From NCBI RefSeq assembly GCF_003369915.1, contig NW_022881614.1, forward strand, positions 34,718,342-34,782,341: DNA of 64,000 bases. Direction: 5' to 3'. The DNA comes from Drosophila miranda (Eukaryota > Arthropoda > Insecta > Diptera > Drosophilidae). Shown here piece after piece: positions 20,198-31,935 of this stretch; positions within the stretch are counted from its first letter, which is position 1; the number at the start of each line of letters is the position of its first letter. Under the pieces are notes generated by a model. The model was not told where the DNA came from, did not search any database, and saw nothing but the letters and a program-made list of their open reading frames with translations. A program made the position numbers and the translations under genes.

Positions 20198-23100
20198 TCT
20201 TGCCCGTTGACTTAGAGCGAGACAAGAAGAGTTTGGCTTCTTGTTGTGAGAAAAGAAAGGAAACGAATACGATCGTAAAGAGAAGTTGTCGGTTTTTACC
20301 CTATCCCGAACGGATTCATAAATATTTAGAGGTTCGAAACAGAATTTTTAATGAAAAACCACATGAAGCCCCAAAACGAATCCAGCGTTTAAGAAAATAT
20401 TATGATAATGTCAAAAATAACCGTAGACTGTTAGTTTCCGCTATTATTAATAGTCCCAAGGATATGCGCAGTTATGCCGAAGTATCATTTCTGGGTCGAA
20501 CAGAACAGGGGCTGTTAGACACCGGCGCAAGTATCAGCTGTATAGGTGCTGAAGTAGCTCAGACTGATTTTTCATCCTTTTCTGAATATAAACTAATAAA
20601 AGCCACTGCAAAAACTGCAGATGGCCAAAGTCAACAGATACTGGGGGTATTAAATGTCATCATGCGTTATCGAACTATAGAGAACCCCATGAAGTTATAT
20701 ATAATTCCATCCCTGACACAAAATCTAATCCTAGGTCACGATTTTTGGAGATCCTTTGCGCTTGCCCCAGACATCATTGCAGCTGTCGAGATAAGCTCGA
20801 AAGACGATGAGGCAGCCGAACCAGATCCCTTACGGTTTTCTTTTAACTAGGCAGCAAAACCAACAACTCGAGGTTGTTGAACAGTTATTTCCCAACGCGA
20901 CGGAGGGACTAGGGCGTACGGCCATGCTTAAGCATCATATCGATGTAGGTCAGGCCGCCCCCGTAAAACAACGCTTTTACCCGGTTAGCCTAGCGGTGGA
21001 AAAGTTGCTTTATGCTGAGGTAGATCGCATGCTCCAACTAGGCGTTATCGAACCGTCATCCAGTGCTTGGAGTTCGCCAATGCGACTGGTTCTCAAGCCC
21101 AACAAAGTCCGTCTGTGTCTCGATGCTCGAAGACTGAATGAAGTCACCCGTAAGGATGCCTACCCAATACCAAGTATCGATGGTATTTTTGCCCGGTTGC
21201 CCAAGGCAAATATCATAACCAAGCTGGACCTAAAAGATGCATATTGGCAGATCGAACTCTCTGAGGATTCCAAGTCACTAACTGCTTTTACGGTCCCGGG
21301 AAGGCCTTTATATCAGTTTAAGGTTATGCCTTTTGGCCTGTGTAACGCTCCATCCACTATGTGTCGTTTGATGGATGAGATCATTCCCCCGGATTCGCGT
21401 TACTGCGTCTTTGGATACTTGGACGATCTCTGCATCGTATCAGCAGATTTCTCTTCCCATCTAGCCGTGCTGGTACGACTCGCTGAACAGTTCAGAAAAG
21501 CCAACCTGACTCTGAATATTAAGAAGAGTCCGTTCTGTGTCATCAGCGTAAATTATCTTGGATACGTCATCAGTAATGGAGGTATTTGCACTGATCCCTC
21601 CAAAGTAGCTTGTATAGTGAACTGGCCACCGCCAAGGAATCTAAAACAGGTTCGCGGCTTTCTTGGGGTCTGTGGCTGGTACCGGAGATTCATCCAGAAT
21701 TTCTCTGAGCTATCCTGTCCTATCACCGAGCTTCTTTCCAACAAAAAGAAATTTATTTGGACCCCGGAAGCACAAGTCGCAATGGACTCTTTAAAACCCG
21801 TGTTGACTTCGGCTCCAGTGCTCGAAAACCCAGACTTCGAACAGAAATTTTTCCTCCACTGTGATGCTAGTGATTTTGGTATAGGAGCCGTGCTCGTGCC
21901 ATTGGTGGATCTGCAGGAAAAGCCAATAGCGTTTATGTCGAAAAAACTAAGTCGTCGGAGCGCGAGTGCTTGGCCGTAATTCTGGCCATCGAAAAGTTCC
22001 GTTGCTATCTGGAACTGCAGGAATTCGAAGTGGTTACTGATCATTCCAGTTTGTTGTGGATAATGCGCCAGCAAAACGTGTCGGGGAGGTTAGCTCGATG
22101 GATTTTTAGATTGCAGCAATTTAAATTCTCGATATCGCACCGAAAAGGAAAAGATCACATTGTCCCCGATGCTCTTTCCCGATTACATGAACCTGAAGTA
22201 TCCGCAGTAGTGATGAGTCCTGTGATAGATCTCGAATCCGATGCCTTTCAGGATGAGAGCTACCAACAGTTAAAAGAACAGTATCAGAAAAATTCCTCTC
22301 AACTGCCAGATCTGAAGATTATCGACCAATTTCTGTACATTCGAACCGAACACGCAGATGGAAAGGCGGAGCAAGACAGTCGAACTTGGAAGTTATGGGT
22401 TCCCGAGCGATTGAAGACCGACGATCTTAAACAAGCTCATGACAATCCTACTTCAGCGCATGCCGGCATGCAAAAGACCATAGAAAAAGTTCGAAGAAGT
22501 CTGTTTTGGCCCGGCTTAGCTAAAGATGTTCGAGAGTATATTCGTAGTTGTGAGGTGTGCAAAGCATGCAAAGCTCCTAATTATACTCTGCGGCCACCCA
22601 TGGGAAACCACATACCAACTTGTCGACCATTTCAACGATTATACATAGATCTGCTTGGACCTTATCCACGCAGCAAAAATGGACATGTTGGTTTGCTAAT
22701 TGTTTTAGATCACTTCAGTAAATACCATTGGCTACACCCCCTGAAGAAATTTACTTCCGTAGGAATCCAAGAATTTCTGCTAAAGCATATCTTTCATACA
22801 TATGGGGTGCCTGAAACTATTGTTAGCGACAATGGAAAACAATTCAAAGCTACAGAATTCAACGCATTCTTGACACAGCTGGGAATGAAAAATATGTACA
22901 CGGCACTATACTCTCCCCAAAGTAATGCGGCGGAACGAGTAAATCGTTCATTGTTAGCTGCCGTGCGAGCATATCTTCAGCAGGATCAGACATACTGGGA
23001 TCAGCATCTCTCAAGTATATCTTGTTCGCTGCGATCGTCACTACATCAGTCCTTAGGTTTTTCACCATATCGAGCCCTGTTTGGCTTAGATATGCTCACT

Positions 23101-23464
23101 CATGGGACGGATTATAAGCTTCTGAAGGATTTAGACTTGCTGGAAGAACCTGTTGTCCCGGTAGCTAGGTCAGACAATTTAGCTCTAATTCGAAAAGATA
23201 TACAGGGCAATATTAAGAAAGCGTATGAGCGCAACGTTGCTCAATACAATTTACGAGCCAAGCCTGTGTCGTTCCGAGAAGGTCAGGAAGTATTTCACCG
23301 GAATTTTTCCTTCTGCAAATTCACGCAAAATGTTAAAGCCAAATTGGCTATTAAAATTTCTGAAATGTCGCGTGCGGAAAAAACTGGGTAATTGTTTCTA
23401 CCTCCTGGAAAATCTGCAGGGCCGAGAAATAGGAACCTTTCATGCGAAAGACATTCGATCCTGA
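20189..23464 (+). pseudogene. Pol of the RING-gag Gypsy element (PR-RT-RH-IN), broken
   Basis: Protease LLDTGASISCIG near 20513; reverse transcriptase with CLDARRLNEVTRKDAYPIP and the YLDD box near 21417; RNase H HCDASDFGIGAVL near 21858 and TDHSS near 22038; integrase with H-H-C-C zinc region, then DLLG, SDNGKQF and PQSNAAERVNR carrying the D, D and E residues. Three breaks: a frame change in a T-run near 20841 between protease and RT, a short deletion with frame loss in RNase H near 21935-21965, and a frame change at an AAAA run (23353-23356) near the integrase C-terminus. Domain order PR-RT-RH-IN is Ty3/Gypsy. No env follows. The copy is probably not able to move by itself if the breaks are real. 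Confidence 0.88.
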
Positions 23465-23507
23465 TTCCCGCTAATATTCCGTCTAACGGTGGCATATTAT
23501 CGGGTGG

Positions 23508-24355
23508 TGTAACGGTTGCGGTTGGACAATACCGATTCAAAATAGGTTATCGCTATGGTGCTCGGATATCGCATGCAATAACCTTGGGCCAATTATCGCT
23601 GCAGGGCATAGTATAGTTGGGGCGGGTGCAAGCAAGCTCGAGGTAGGGAACAGCTGAGCTGAGCTGCCGTAAGTGCTGTGCAGCGCATCGCAACAGAGCT
23701 TTCGAAGCCGAGCTTTAAGATCGGTAAGCTCTTATTTAAGCAGTGCAAAAGCACCAGAACGTTCTCTTTCGAAAATTTGAATCTGTGCAGCCGGTGGCTA
23801 TCTCCGCGTCGGTAGCAAATATATAACTAAATCGACCACGTGTAAGCCCAAAAGAAAAGAAAAGTAACCCAAATAAATGCCTTATGGACAAATCGAAAAG
23901 AAATAAAACGGAACGGGGAAAATCCCACACGGTGGGCGCGCCGCAAAAATCGCGCGAAAATTAATAACCGTGCGCCGAGAAAACTGGCAAGAAACTACCC
24001 TGGCGAAAAGTGCATATTTGCCTCGCCTGGCAGCTCTGCCAGGAGAACCCAACGCTCGTGTCTCCGTGGAAAAGTCCGAAAAACCGGTATGTTAAAGTGC
24101 CCTGTAGGGAAAATTTAGATTTTTTTTCTTAGCCCTCGTGGTTTTGGATCTGTTTCGCCCATAGGGCCCTGGCCCCGAGCGGTAGCCACCCGGCTCTCCC
24201 AAGGTTCTGCCCCACCAACACCAAACTCCCACCCTTGACGGGAGTACTCTTCGGAGTCGACCTTGGTGTGGGGCCGAGATTTTTTTTCCTTTTGGAGTCG
24301 TTGAAGCATCCACCTGCGCCATATCTAACGTACGCGCAGAGAGGGCATAGAGATC

Positions 24356-24396
<41 letters not shown>

Positions 24397-24650
24397 TGCG
24401 CCGCTAACTCGCTGTCTGAGACGGCCTAGAAGACGCCGCCACGGATCCGGACCGGATCCGGATTTCGTAGCATAGTGTAGTTTTAATTGTAATTTTTTTT
24501 TGTTCCTTCTGAGCACTTATATGACTATGTAACTTTCCTTAACTCTGCGTCACAGTCCTACCTCGATAGGCGGGAATGTGAAAGTTCCCAAAACGGAATT
24601 TATTTTTGCGGGTTGGAGACCAAAAAACTTAATCATAAAGTAACAGACTA

Positions 24651-24687
<37 letters not shown>

Positions 24688-25141
24688 TTCATACCCCCCC
24701 TAGTTCAATACTTGTGTTATTTTTGGAAGTGAAACTTGGTTTGCTAGTTTTTGATTGAAGCAACATGTCTATGATGAAGTACAACGAAATATATTGAATT
24801 TTATTAGCAATGAACATGGAGTAGACTTATAATTTCCTAGGGACAGGGTGACGTAATGGGGTAGGGTAAGAATTATAGGGATTTCCAGAACCTTCGCACC
24901 ACTGGAAATCGTGGAAGGGTGGGTATAGAATCGTGTGGGTCGACTTCCATCGCAAGACCTCACGCCCGCGAGAGTTTGGAACACGCCGACGAAAGCCCCT
25001 AGTACTTTTCGGGTACGCCCTATGATTGTGCCATTTAATGTCCGCTATGCTCGGAATAGGCATAGTGTTGCTTTCGGAGTTCGCTCCCGGTAGAGTCACG
25101 GGATTCTAAAAAAATTTAAAGTTTATGTAGTAGGAGTCGAG
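23508..25141 (+). mobile_element. 3' LTR of the RING-gag Gypsy element, truncated
   Basis: Begins TGTAACGG like the 5' LTR and matches it through GGAGTCGAG, then breaks off at 25141, about 100 bp short of the expected GTTACA end. Its C-run is 38 bases (24357-24394). Two internal deletions relative to the 5' LTR are present. Confidence 0.9.
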
Positions 25142-28100
25142 GTCCGGCATGGAGGTTTCTTTCATGATAATATCTTATTAGCGCATTGGTAATGGAATGT
25201 CCCTTTGGCAGAATGAGCGGGTGCTGAGCGTCAAATCCTAGCGATGAGTTGCCAAGACGACCTCCAACTCTAAGTAGTCCAGAATGATCGATGAACGGGT
25301 TGAGCGAACTAATAGAACTGGATTTCATGACTTGACCATTGCGCCGAATCTCCTTAATGTCCTTCCACAAATTTGCCAGCTGAATGTGTCGAATTAGAAG
25401 ATGCGTTCCTTGCCGAATATCAGAAACGGTGAGTCCTGGATGCCTAAGACGATGTATAAATTTATGCATGTAGGCGAATGTGCGCTGCATGCGAAAGAAT
25501 GAATTCGCAAATTTGCATCCGGACGTGAGATCGGCATGTGGAGACGTGATTAGCAATCCTCTCTTGCGAAGCTCCAAAGTTGCTATGTTGTTAGATGGAG
25601 ATACAGGCCACTTATCCTTGGAGCCTAGCAAAAAGGATGGGCCGTGAAACCATAGCTCTGACTGGATAAGATGGTTGGGAAGCGAGCCTCTCGAGAGAAT
25701 ATCAGCAGGATTTAAAGATGTGGGAACATAGCGCCATTCCATGGCTGCCGTCAACTCCTGAAATGATGCCACTCGATTTGCCACGAAAACTTGAAATTTA
25801 GCTGGCTTGTCCCTAATCCAAGATAATGCTGTTGACGAATTCGACCAGCAATAGAACCGACCTGTAAAGATTCCCATGTCCTTTACATTCTGCATGATTT
25901 TCGCAAGCAAATGGGCTCCACTTAATTCCAGCTTAGGAATCGATATAGTCTTTAGCGGCGCCACTCGCGACTTTGAGCACAAAACGTGGCTCAAAGACTG
26001 GGCTTCCCTGGACACGACATACACGCAAGCGCCATATGCTTCTAAGCTGGCATCACAGAATCCGTGAACTTCTGTAGCCACACTAGAACGAAGAACCAAG
26101 CGAGGAAATGAGATCCGAGAAATGCTTGCCAAACTATTTCTCAAGTCTATCCAAGTTGAATGCAACGCTGAGGGTAGGCTTTCATCCCAATCCAAATTTT
26201 CTCTCCAAAGCTGCTGAAGGAAGATTTTGCACCTGACAATGACTGGATTTATCAATCCAAGAGGGTCGTAGAACCGCGCAATCGTAGATAAAACCGACCG
26301 CTTTGATGGCTTTGAGCTTGTGTCCAGTGCGGACAAGGCAAAAAGCAGCTGATCCGAAGCAGGGTCCCACGCTAAGCCGAGAGTTTTGGCAATGTCGCTT
26401 CCATCCAACTTTAGGAACTTCTCTATGTCATCTTCAGGGGTTCCCTCAAGTACTACCTGGTGACTGGAGCACCATTTCCTAAGTCTAAAATTACCACGGG
26501 ACAGTAAAGCTGATGTTTGGTGCATCTTGTCCATGACCTGTGCGACCGAATTACCGCCCGAAATAAGGTCATCCACGTAAAACTCCTGCCGCAGAGCAGC
26601 TGAGCCAAGAGGGTAGGACTCACCCTCGTCGATGGCCAGCTGGTGCATTGCGCGGACCGCTAAAAATGATGCAGCCCTCGTCCCGTATGTGACGGTGTCT
26701 AATGTGTAGACTTGAACCTCGGACTCGATGGAATCTCGCCATAGGATGCACTGATACAAATTGTCGGGTGGAGACACTCGTACGCAGCGGTACATTTTAC
26801 AAATGTCCCCAGTGAGAGCGACTGGATATGTTCGAAAGCGAATCAATATGTTAAACAATGCAGGCTGAATAACAGGGCCTGTCATCATCACATCATTTAG
26901 AGAATATCCAGTTGATGTAGCTGCGGATCCGTCGAAAACGACACGGAGTTTTGTCGTCGTACTGTCCTCCTTTAGGACACAGTGATGAGGCAAGAAATAT
27001 TTGCAGAGACTACGGGAATCAGGGTTGACTTGGTGCATATGATGCAAATCAATGTACTCCCTCATAAAGGCGGAATACCGCTCCTTGAGTGTAGGATTAC
27101 GCTCCAGTTTTCGCTCCAGACTGATGAACCGTCGATAAGCCTGAGCATAAGATTCTCCTAAACGATCAGTATTGTTATTTAGCGGCAGACGAACTGCATA
27201 CTCCCCGGATGGCAACCGTGAAAGGTGGCTTACGAAATGTGCTTCACAATCGTCTTCTTCTTTGGTATTCAAACCAGCCTCCACACAATTCTCGACTTCC
27301 CAAAACATACGAAGAGTTTTATCCAACCTTGCTTCCATCTCAGCTATCGAATCTGGACAATTGTGCGTAGCCAAAAGCGCCGAGCTTGATACCTTCTGTC
27401 CACCGCCAGATACGATCCACCCAAGCCGGGTCTTCTGCAGAAGAGGCAGTCCATCGGTGAGTTTGATTTGCCCTACGCAGAGGAGATCATAAAAAACGCT
27501 CGCACCAATGAGAAGATCAACCCGTTGAGGATTGAAAAATGCAGGATCAGCGAGCTGAATGTTAGATGGAATACGCCAATCGGATACATTTACTGTCATA
27601 CTTGGTTGAGAATCGGTAATCGTGGGGGCGATGAGAGCAGTAAGTGTAGTTGTGTAAGCAGAGGTGCTAGAATGCATACAAATGCTTATGGTGGATCCCT
27701 CAGTAGAAACGCTGGTATCGCCCAGCCCAGACACAAGTGCAGACGATTGAGTTCTCCTAAGCTGAAGCTGCTTGGCGAACCTGCATGTGACGAGATGCAG
27801 CTGCGATCCTGAATCTAAGATGGCACGACAAGGAACTAAAACGCCAGACCGATTCTTTACGAGAACCACGGCTGTAGCCAGAAGCACGTCATCAGAGTGA
27901 AGACCTTGGGCAGCAAGAGAGGTAGACGAAGGGAGAGACGAGCTGCTAGCAGAATTTTGAGCAACGGAAAGAGTGTCCGGTTGAACGGCCAGATCGGGAG
28001 GAGTAATACCTGGGCAGCCTTGTGTTGTGGGCTGTATACTATCGAAGTGCAACAAACTATGATGCCTACCGCCGCATACTCGACATTTTCCACTATTGCA

Positions 28101-29288
28101 TGCGCGGGTCCGGTGCCCCGGCTTTAGGCAATTGAAACATAGGGAAAGCTTCTTCACTTCTTTGTGGCGCAGCAACGGTGAGAGATTTCCGAATATCTTG
28201 CACGAGTATATTCCATGGCCCGCTGAGTGGCAAAAGACGCATACAGACGGGTCGGCGGAAGAGTTGGAAGCTACAAACGTTTTCTTAACCTGCGTATAGG
28301 AATGGTTTTTTCCCACCTGATCGCTAGTAGCGTGGGTCGCTGTAGCATATTCCAACCGCTCCATTTTCTGGCAGCGTTGCTGCAAGAATTCGAAGAATTC
28401 CTCTGCGGTAGGTATAGCATCCGACGATGTGTGCTCCTCCCATTTGGTTTGCGTCTTCGAATCCAACTTCTGCAGCAGCATGTTGATGACCATGAATCCT
28501 GAAATCTCGTCAGCAGTTCCCAATGTCTGCAACGCTCGCATGTGTAAATTGACTGCATCCGAAAACTCCCGAAGCCTTTTAGCAGAAGGCGAGTCTACCC
28601 TCTTTAGCCCAAGAATCTTCTTTAGGTGTGCCTGGAAAACAAGTCTTTTGTTATTAAAGCGTTTATTAAGTATATCCAGAGCCGCACGATAATTGGCACT
28701 GGAGAGCTCTAACGATCGAACCGAATCCAAAGCCGCATCAGCGAGGCAAGAGCGAAGGTGCTGGAACTTCTCGATGTCACTGAGATCCGCATCCGCTTCA
28801 ATCACCGATTTGAACATTGCCATAAAATCCGAGAACTCGACGTATCCACCAGAAAATTTAGGCACCTTCAGCTCAGGAAGTCGCTGCTTGTGAGCCATGA
28901 TGATGGCACTATGTCCGGAATGGCTTGGCAGAGTCGTAGAATGGGCAGCGGCGGGTGACTGGCTTACTTCAACAGCAGCCAGCAACTCAGCTTTCAACGA
29001 TATGAAAAGAGTATCGAAGATTTCGCGCAGCTCACTCCCAATCTCGTTTTGATCGAGAGCCTCCAACTCATTATGGGCCTTATTAAATTCCTCTCGAATT
29101 TCTGCCAACATATCAAGGCGCACCTCGACTTCCGCGGCGGTCAGCTTATCGATTTTATTCCCCGCGAAGGATTCGCCAAGCCTGTGCAATCGATCATATA
29201 ATGACTGACTTTTACGATTATACAGACTCAGTCTGGAATCAGCCACCACAATATTTCCGCCCGCGCCTGTATTCGGATCGTTGTCCAT
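25142..29288 (-). CDS. BEL/Pao gag-pol, 3'-truncated at the integrase
   Basis: One continuous minus-strand frame from the ATG at 29288 (MDNDPNTGAGG) to the junction at 25142, about 1,380 codons, with no internal stop. Gag is of the DUF1759 type (LPELKVPKFSGGYVEFSDFMAMF), followed by zinc knuckles (CVFCHSAGHGIYSC, CFNCLKPGHRTRAC, near 28070-28240), a DSGSQ protease near 27810, RT with a YVDD box near 26570, and RNase H GFCDAS near 26055. An integrase beginning (LRHPGLTVSDIRQGTHLLIRH) is cut at HERNLH. Past the junction the frame reads a few codons of Gypsy LTR and stops at 25116. Catalytic integrase and the 3' LTR are missing. An intact frame this long implies a young element. Confidence 0.9.
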
Positions 29289-29552
29289 GTTAACCGTTGT
29301 GCAATTTGACACAACAACGGAAAATGAAATACCGCTTAAGCGACGATGTATAGACGCGAGAGCGAGAATGCAAGACACGAAAAATGTGTGTCTATAAATA
29401 TTCCAGCCGCACTCTCACTGAATTTGCACTTTAAACTGTTTTTCAACGTGCACCCAAATGTATTTGTTGGTAGGGTAGTTAAACTACCCAACAACAAAAT
29501 ATTGTATAAATAATAAGTGTTTTAACGGAACGCGATTAAGCAATGGTTTTAT

Positions 29553-29572
29553 ATCACGTCGGGGGGTCACCA
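29553..29572 (-). other. Primer-binding site, tRNA-Trp type
   Basis: Minus strand TGGTGACCCCCCGACGTGAT matches the 3' end of fly tryptophan tRNA except for two extra C in the C-run. It lies next to an LTR edge and upstream of the BEL/Pao gag. Confidence 0.7.
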
Positions 29573-29574
29573 AT

Positions 29575-29989
29575 GTTTGAGATGCCAAGCTTTTTTGGCA
29601 CCTATGTGTTTCAAAAATGAAAAGAGATTTTGGGTTAAACTTTATAATTCGTATTTAATCTTGGTGGCTTAGCGGAAGCCGATTGCTTGCTATTGCCAGA
29701 TAAACTTTATGCGAGATCGATATGCAACCAATGCGCAGAGGGGTTAGCATAGGACTAAACTATAGACGACGGCGTTAGATCAAAGTGATTGCCGAAGTGG
29801 CGGCAGCAGATCAAAGTAGTTGCCGAAGTGGCGGCGGCAGAGAGCCCCTTTAGCGGGAGAGCGCAGCAGCTCTGCAGAACGTCAACGTTTTACAACATAG
29901 GCGGCTCTCTCTGCTCATACAATAATAATGTTAAAGTTACGGTTATTCTTCAGCGGCTGGCCCGAACATACGTTTTATAGTGACATCTT
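29575..29989 (-). mobile_element. 5' LTR of the BEL/Pao element, truncated
   Basis: In plus orientation it opens TGTTTGAGATGCC two bases past the primer site. From 29625 it is nearly identical to 31200-31563, then switches at 29989 into DINE-1/ISY-type sequence. The last shared bases (ACGTTTTATAGTGA) also occur inside the ISY repeat. Confidence 0.75.
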
Positions 29990-31199
29990 GAAGGAGTGTG
30001 TGTACCAAATTTGGTTACTCTAGCCTTAATAGTCTCTGAGATTTGTGGATGCCTCAGATTTTCGTCCTTTGCGGGGGCGGAAGGGGGTGTGGCGAAATTT
30101 TGACACAAAATGGTCAAGGTCCGATATCTTAGGAGTGTGGATACCAAATTTGGTTGCTCTGGCTTTTATAGGTTCTGAGATCCTTGAACTCATATTTTGC
30201 ATTTGGCAAAACCGACCATGAAACCTGTGTGTTAGAGAGAGACAGAGCGAGAAAGAATGAAATTGTTTTCTTGATTCTGGCTATAATAATTATACGATCT
30301 GGTTCAGATTTTGCACTCTAGAAGATATAGTCATCTTCTACGTTTTTAGTTTTCTCGTATCGTCGAAATTGTGGATGCCACAGATTTTCGCCCTTTGTGG
30401 GGGCGGAAGTGGGCGGGGCAAAGTTTTGAGATATTTTTGTAGCAGTGACATATCACAGAAGTCTGGATCCAAAACATCGTTACTCTCGCTCTTATAGTTT
30501 TTGAGCACTAGGCGCTGAAGGGGACGGACAGACGGACGGACGGACAGACGGACAGACGGACGGACGGACAGACGGACAGACAGACATGGCTCAATCGACT
30601 CGGCTATTGATGCTGATCAAGAATATATATACTTTATGGGGTCGGAAACGATTCCTTCTGGACGTTACACACATCCACTTTACCACACATCTAATATACC
30701 CCAATACTCATTTTGAGTATCGGGTATAACGAGGGGGAACTTTGTGAGTTGCTGCGGAGACCGCAGTATGGCTCTCCTCCGGCAGACGCCGCTAATATTA
30801 AACGACACGACAAGGAGTGCGTGCGAGAGAGACAGAAAATCAGTCTGAGCGTGACGTCGGGCGCTGCGTAGCCAGTGCAAATTGATTTGTTCCTTTTGGC
30901 TATAAAAATGATCTGATCTGATCCAGATTCAGCAGTCTGATATATATGATCATTATCTATGAATCTGCGTTTTTAGTTTTCTCGTATCCTCAATATTGTG
31001 GATGCAACAGATTTTCGTCCTTTGTGAGGGCGGAAGGGGGTGGGGCGAAATTTTGAGATATACGTTTTATAGTGAGATCTAACAGGAGTGCGGATACCAA
31101 ATTTGGTTACTCTACCCTTAATAGTCTCTGAGATTTGTGAATATCCCCAGATTTTCATCCTTTGCGGGGGCGGAATATGATCATTATCTATGATTCTGC
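29990..31199 (-). repeat. DINE-1/ISY-type array, at least two units head-to-tail
   Basis: Minus-oriented units with (GACGGACA)n near 30520-30590. At about 30727-30730 the head palindrome of one unit (GAGTATCGGGTAT) directly abuts the tail end of another (AACGAGGGGGAACTTTGTGAG). The block is bounded on both sides by copies of the same BEL/Pao LTR segment. Confidence 0.8.
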
Positions 31200-31935
31200 G
31201 ATTTTGGGTTAAACTTTATAATTCGTATTTAATCTTGGTGGCTTAGCGGAAGCCGATTGCTTGCTATTGCCAGATAAACTTTATTCGAGATCGATATGCA
31301 ACCAATGCGCAGAGGGGTTAGCATAGAACTAAACTATAGACGACGGCGTTAGATCAAAGTGATTGCCGAAGTGGCGGCAGCAGATCAAAGTAGTTGCCGA
31401 AGTGGCGGCGGCAGAGAGCCCCTTTAGCGGGAGAGCGCAGCAGCTCTGCAGAACGTCAACGTTTTACAACATAGGCGGCTCTCTCTGCTCATACAATAAT
31501 AATGTTAAAGTTACGGTTATTCTTCAGCGGCTGGCCCGAACATACGTTTTATAGTGACATCTTTGTGGAGATAATGTTTTTTATCCCCAATCGGCCGACT
31601 AATTATTTCGAATTAAATAAAACTCGGCGCAGAAATAAAATTACGATATGTTCTTTAATGCGTGACATCCAAATTGCAAGTGAGGCTTGCCTGCCCTTTA
31701 CATTGCCGCTCCGATCGCTAAGCGCAGCTTCGCTCGGCCGACGTCGGAAGGCAGACGTAAAGCGGAGATAGCGAAGAGCGAGCTGGCAGAGAGCGTTTAG
31801 CAGGGCAAGCAAGCTCAGAGCTTTAACAAACAAATGAGTGACATAGACATAAGTAACAAACAAAATAAGCGGCTGAGGGCCAAGAATTAGGTGCTATTTG
31901 GCAAGCAGCTAATCGGCTGGGTTCTGCTCCGAACA
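31200..31935 (-). mobile_element. 3' LTR of the second BEL/Pao element, truncated at its far end
   Basis: In minus orientation it starts TGTTCGG just after a purine tract (minus CCAACGGGGGGTGAA, 31936-31950). It continues to 31200 where ISY sequence begins. The first 26 bases overlap the end of pol. It shares about 364 nearly identical bp with the LTR at 29625-29989. Confidence 0.75.

Larger units (their letters stand above)
15795..25141 (+). mobile_element. Ty3/Gypsy retrotransposon with a RING-finger gag
   Basis: Two nearly identical 1.6-1.8-kb LTRs flank a 5.9-kb interior with primer-binding site, gag and pol and no env. LTR ends form TGTAAC...GTTACA. The 3' LTR lacks its last 100 bp and abuts a truncated BEL/Pao element at 25142, so no target duplication can be checked. 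High LTR similarity indicates a recent insertion, yet the coding region has several one-base breaks. Confidence 0.9.

Noticed and set aside
24235-24516. Proline- and glycine-run frames in the LTR
   Set aside because: They come from the C-run.
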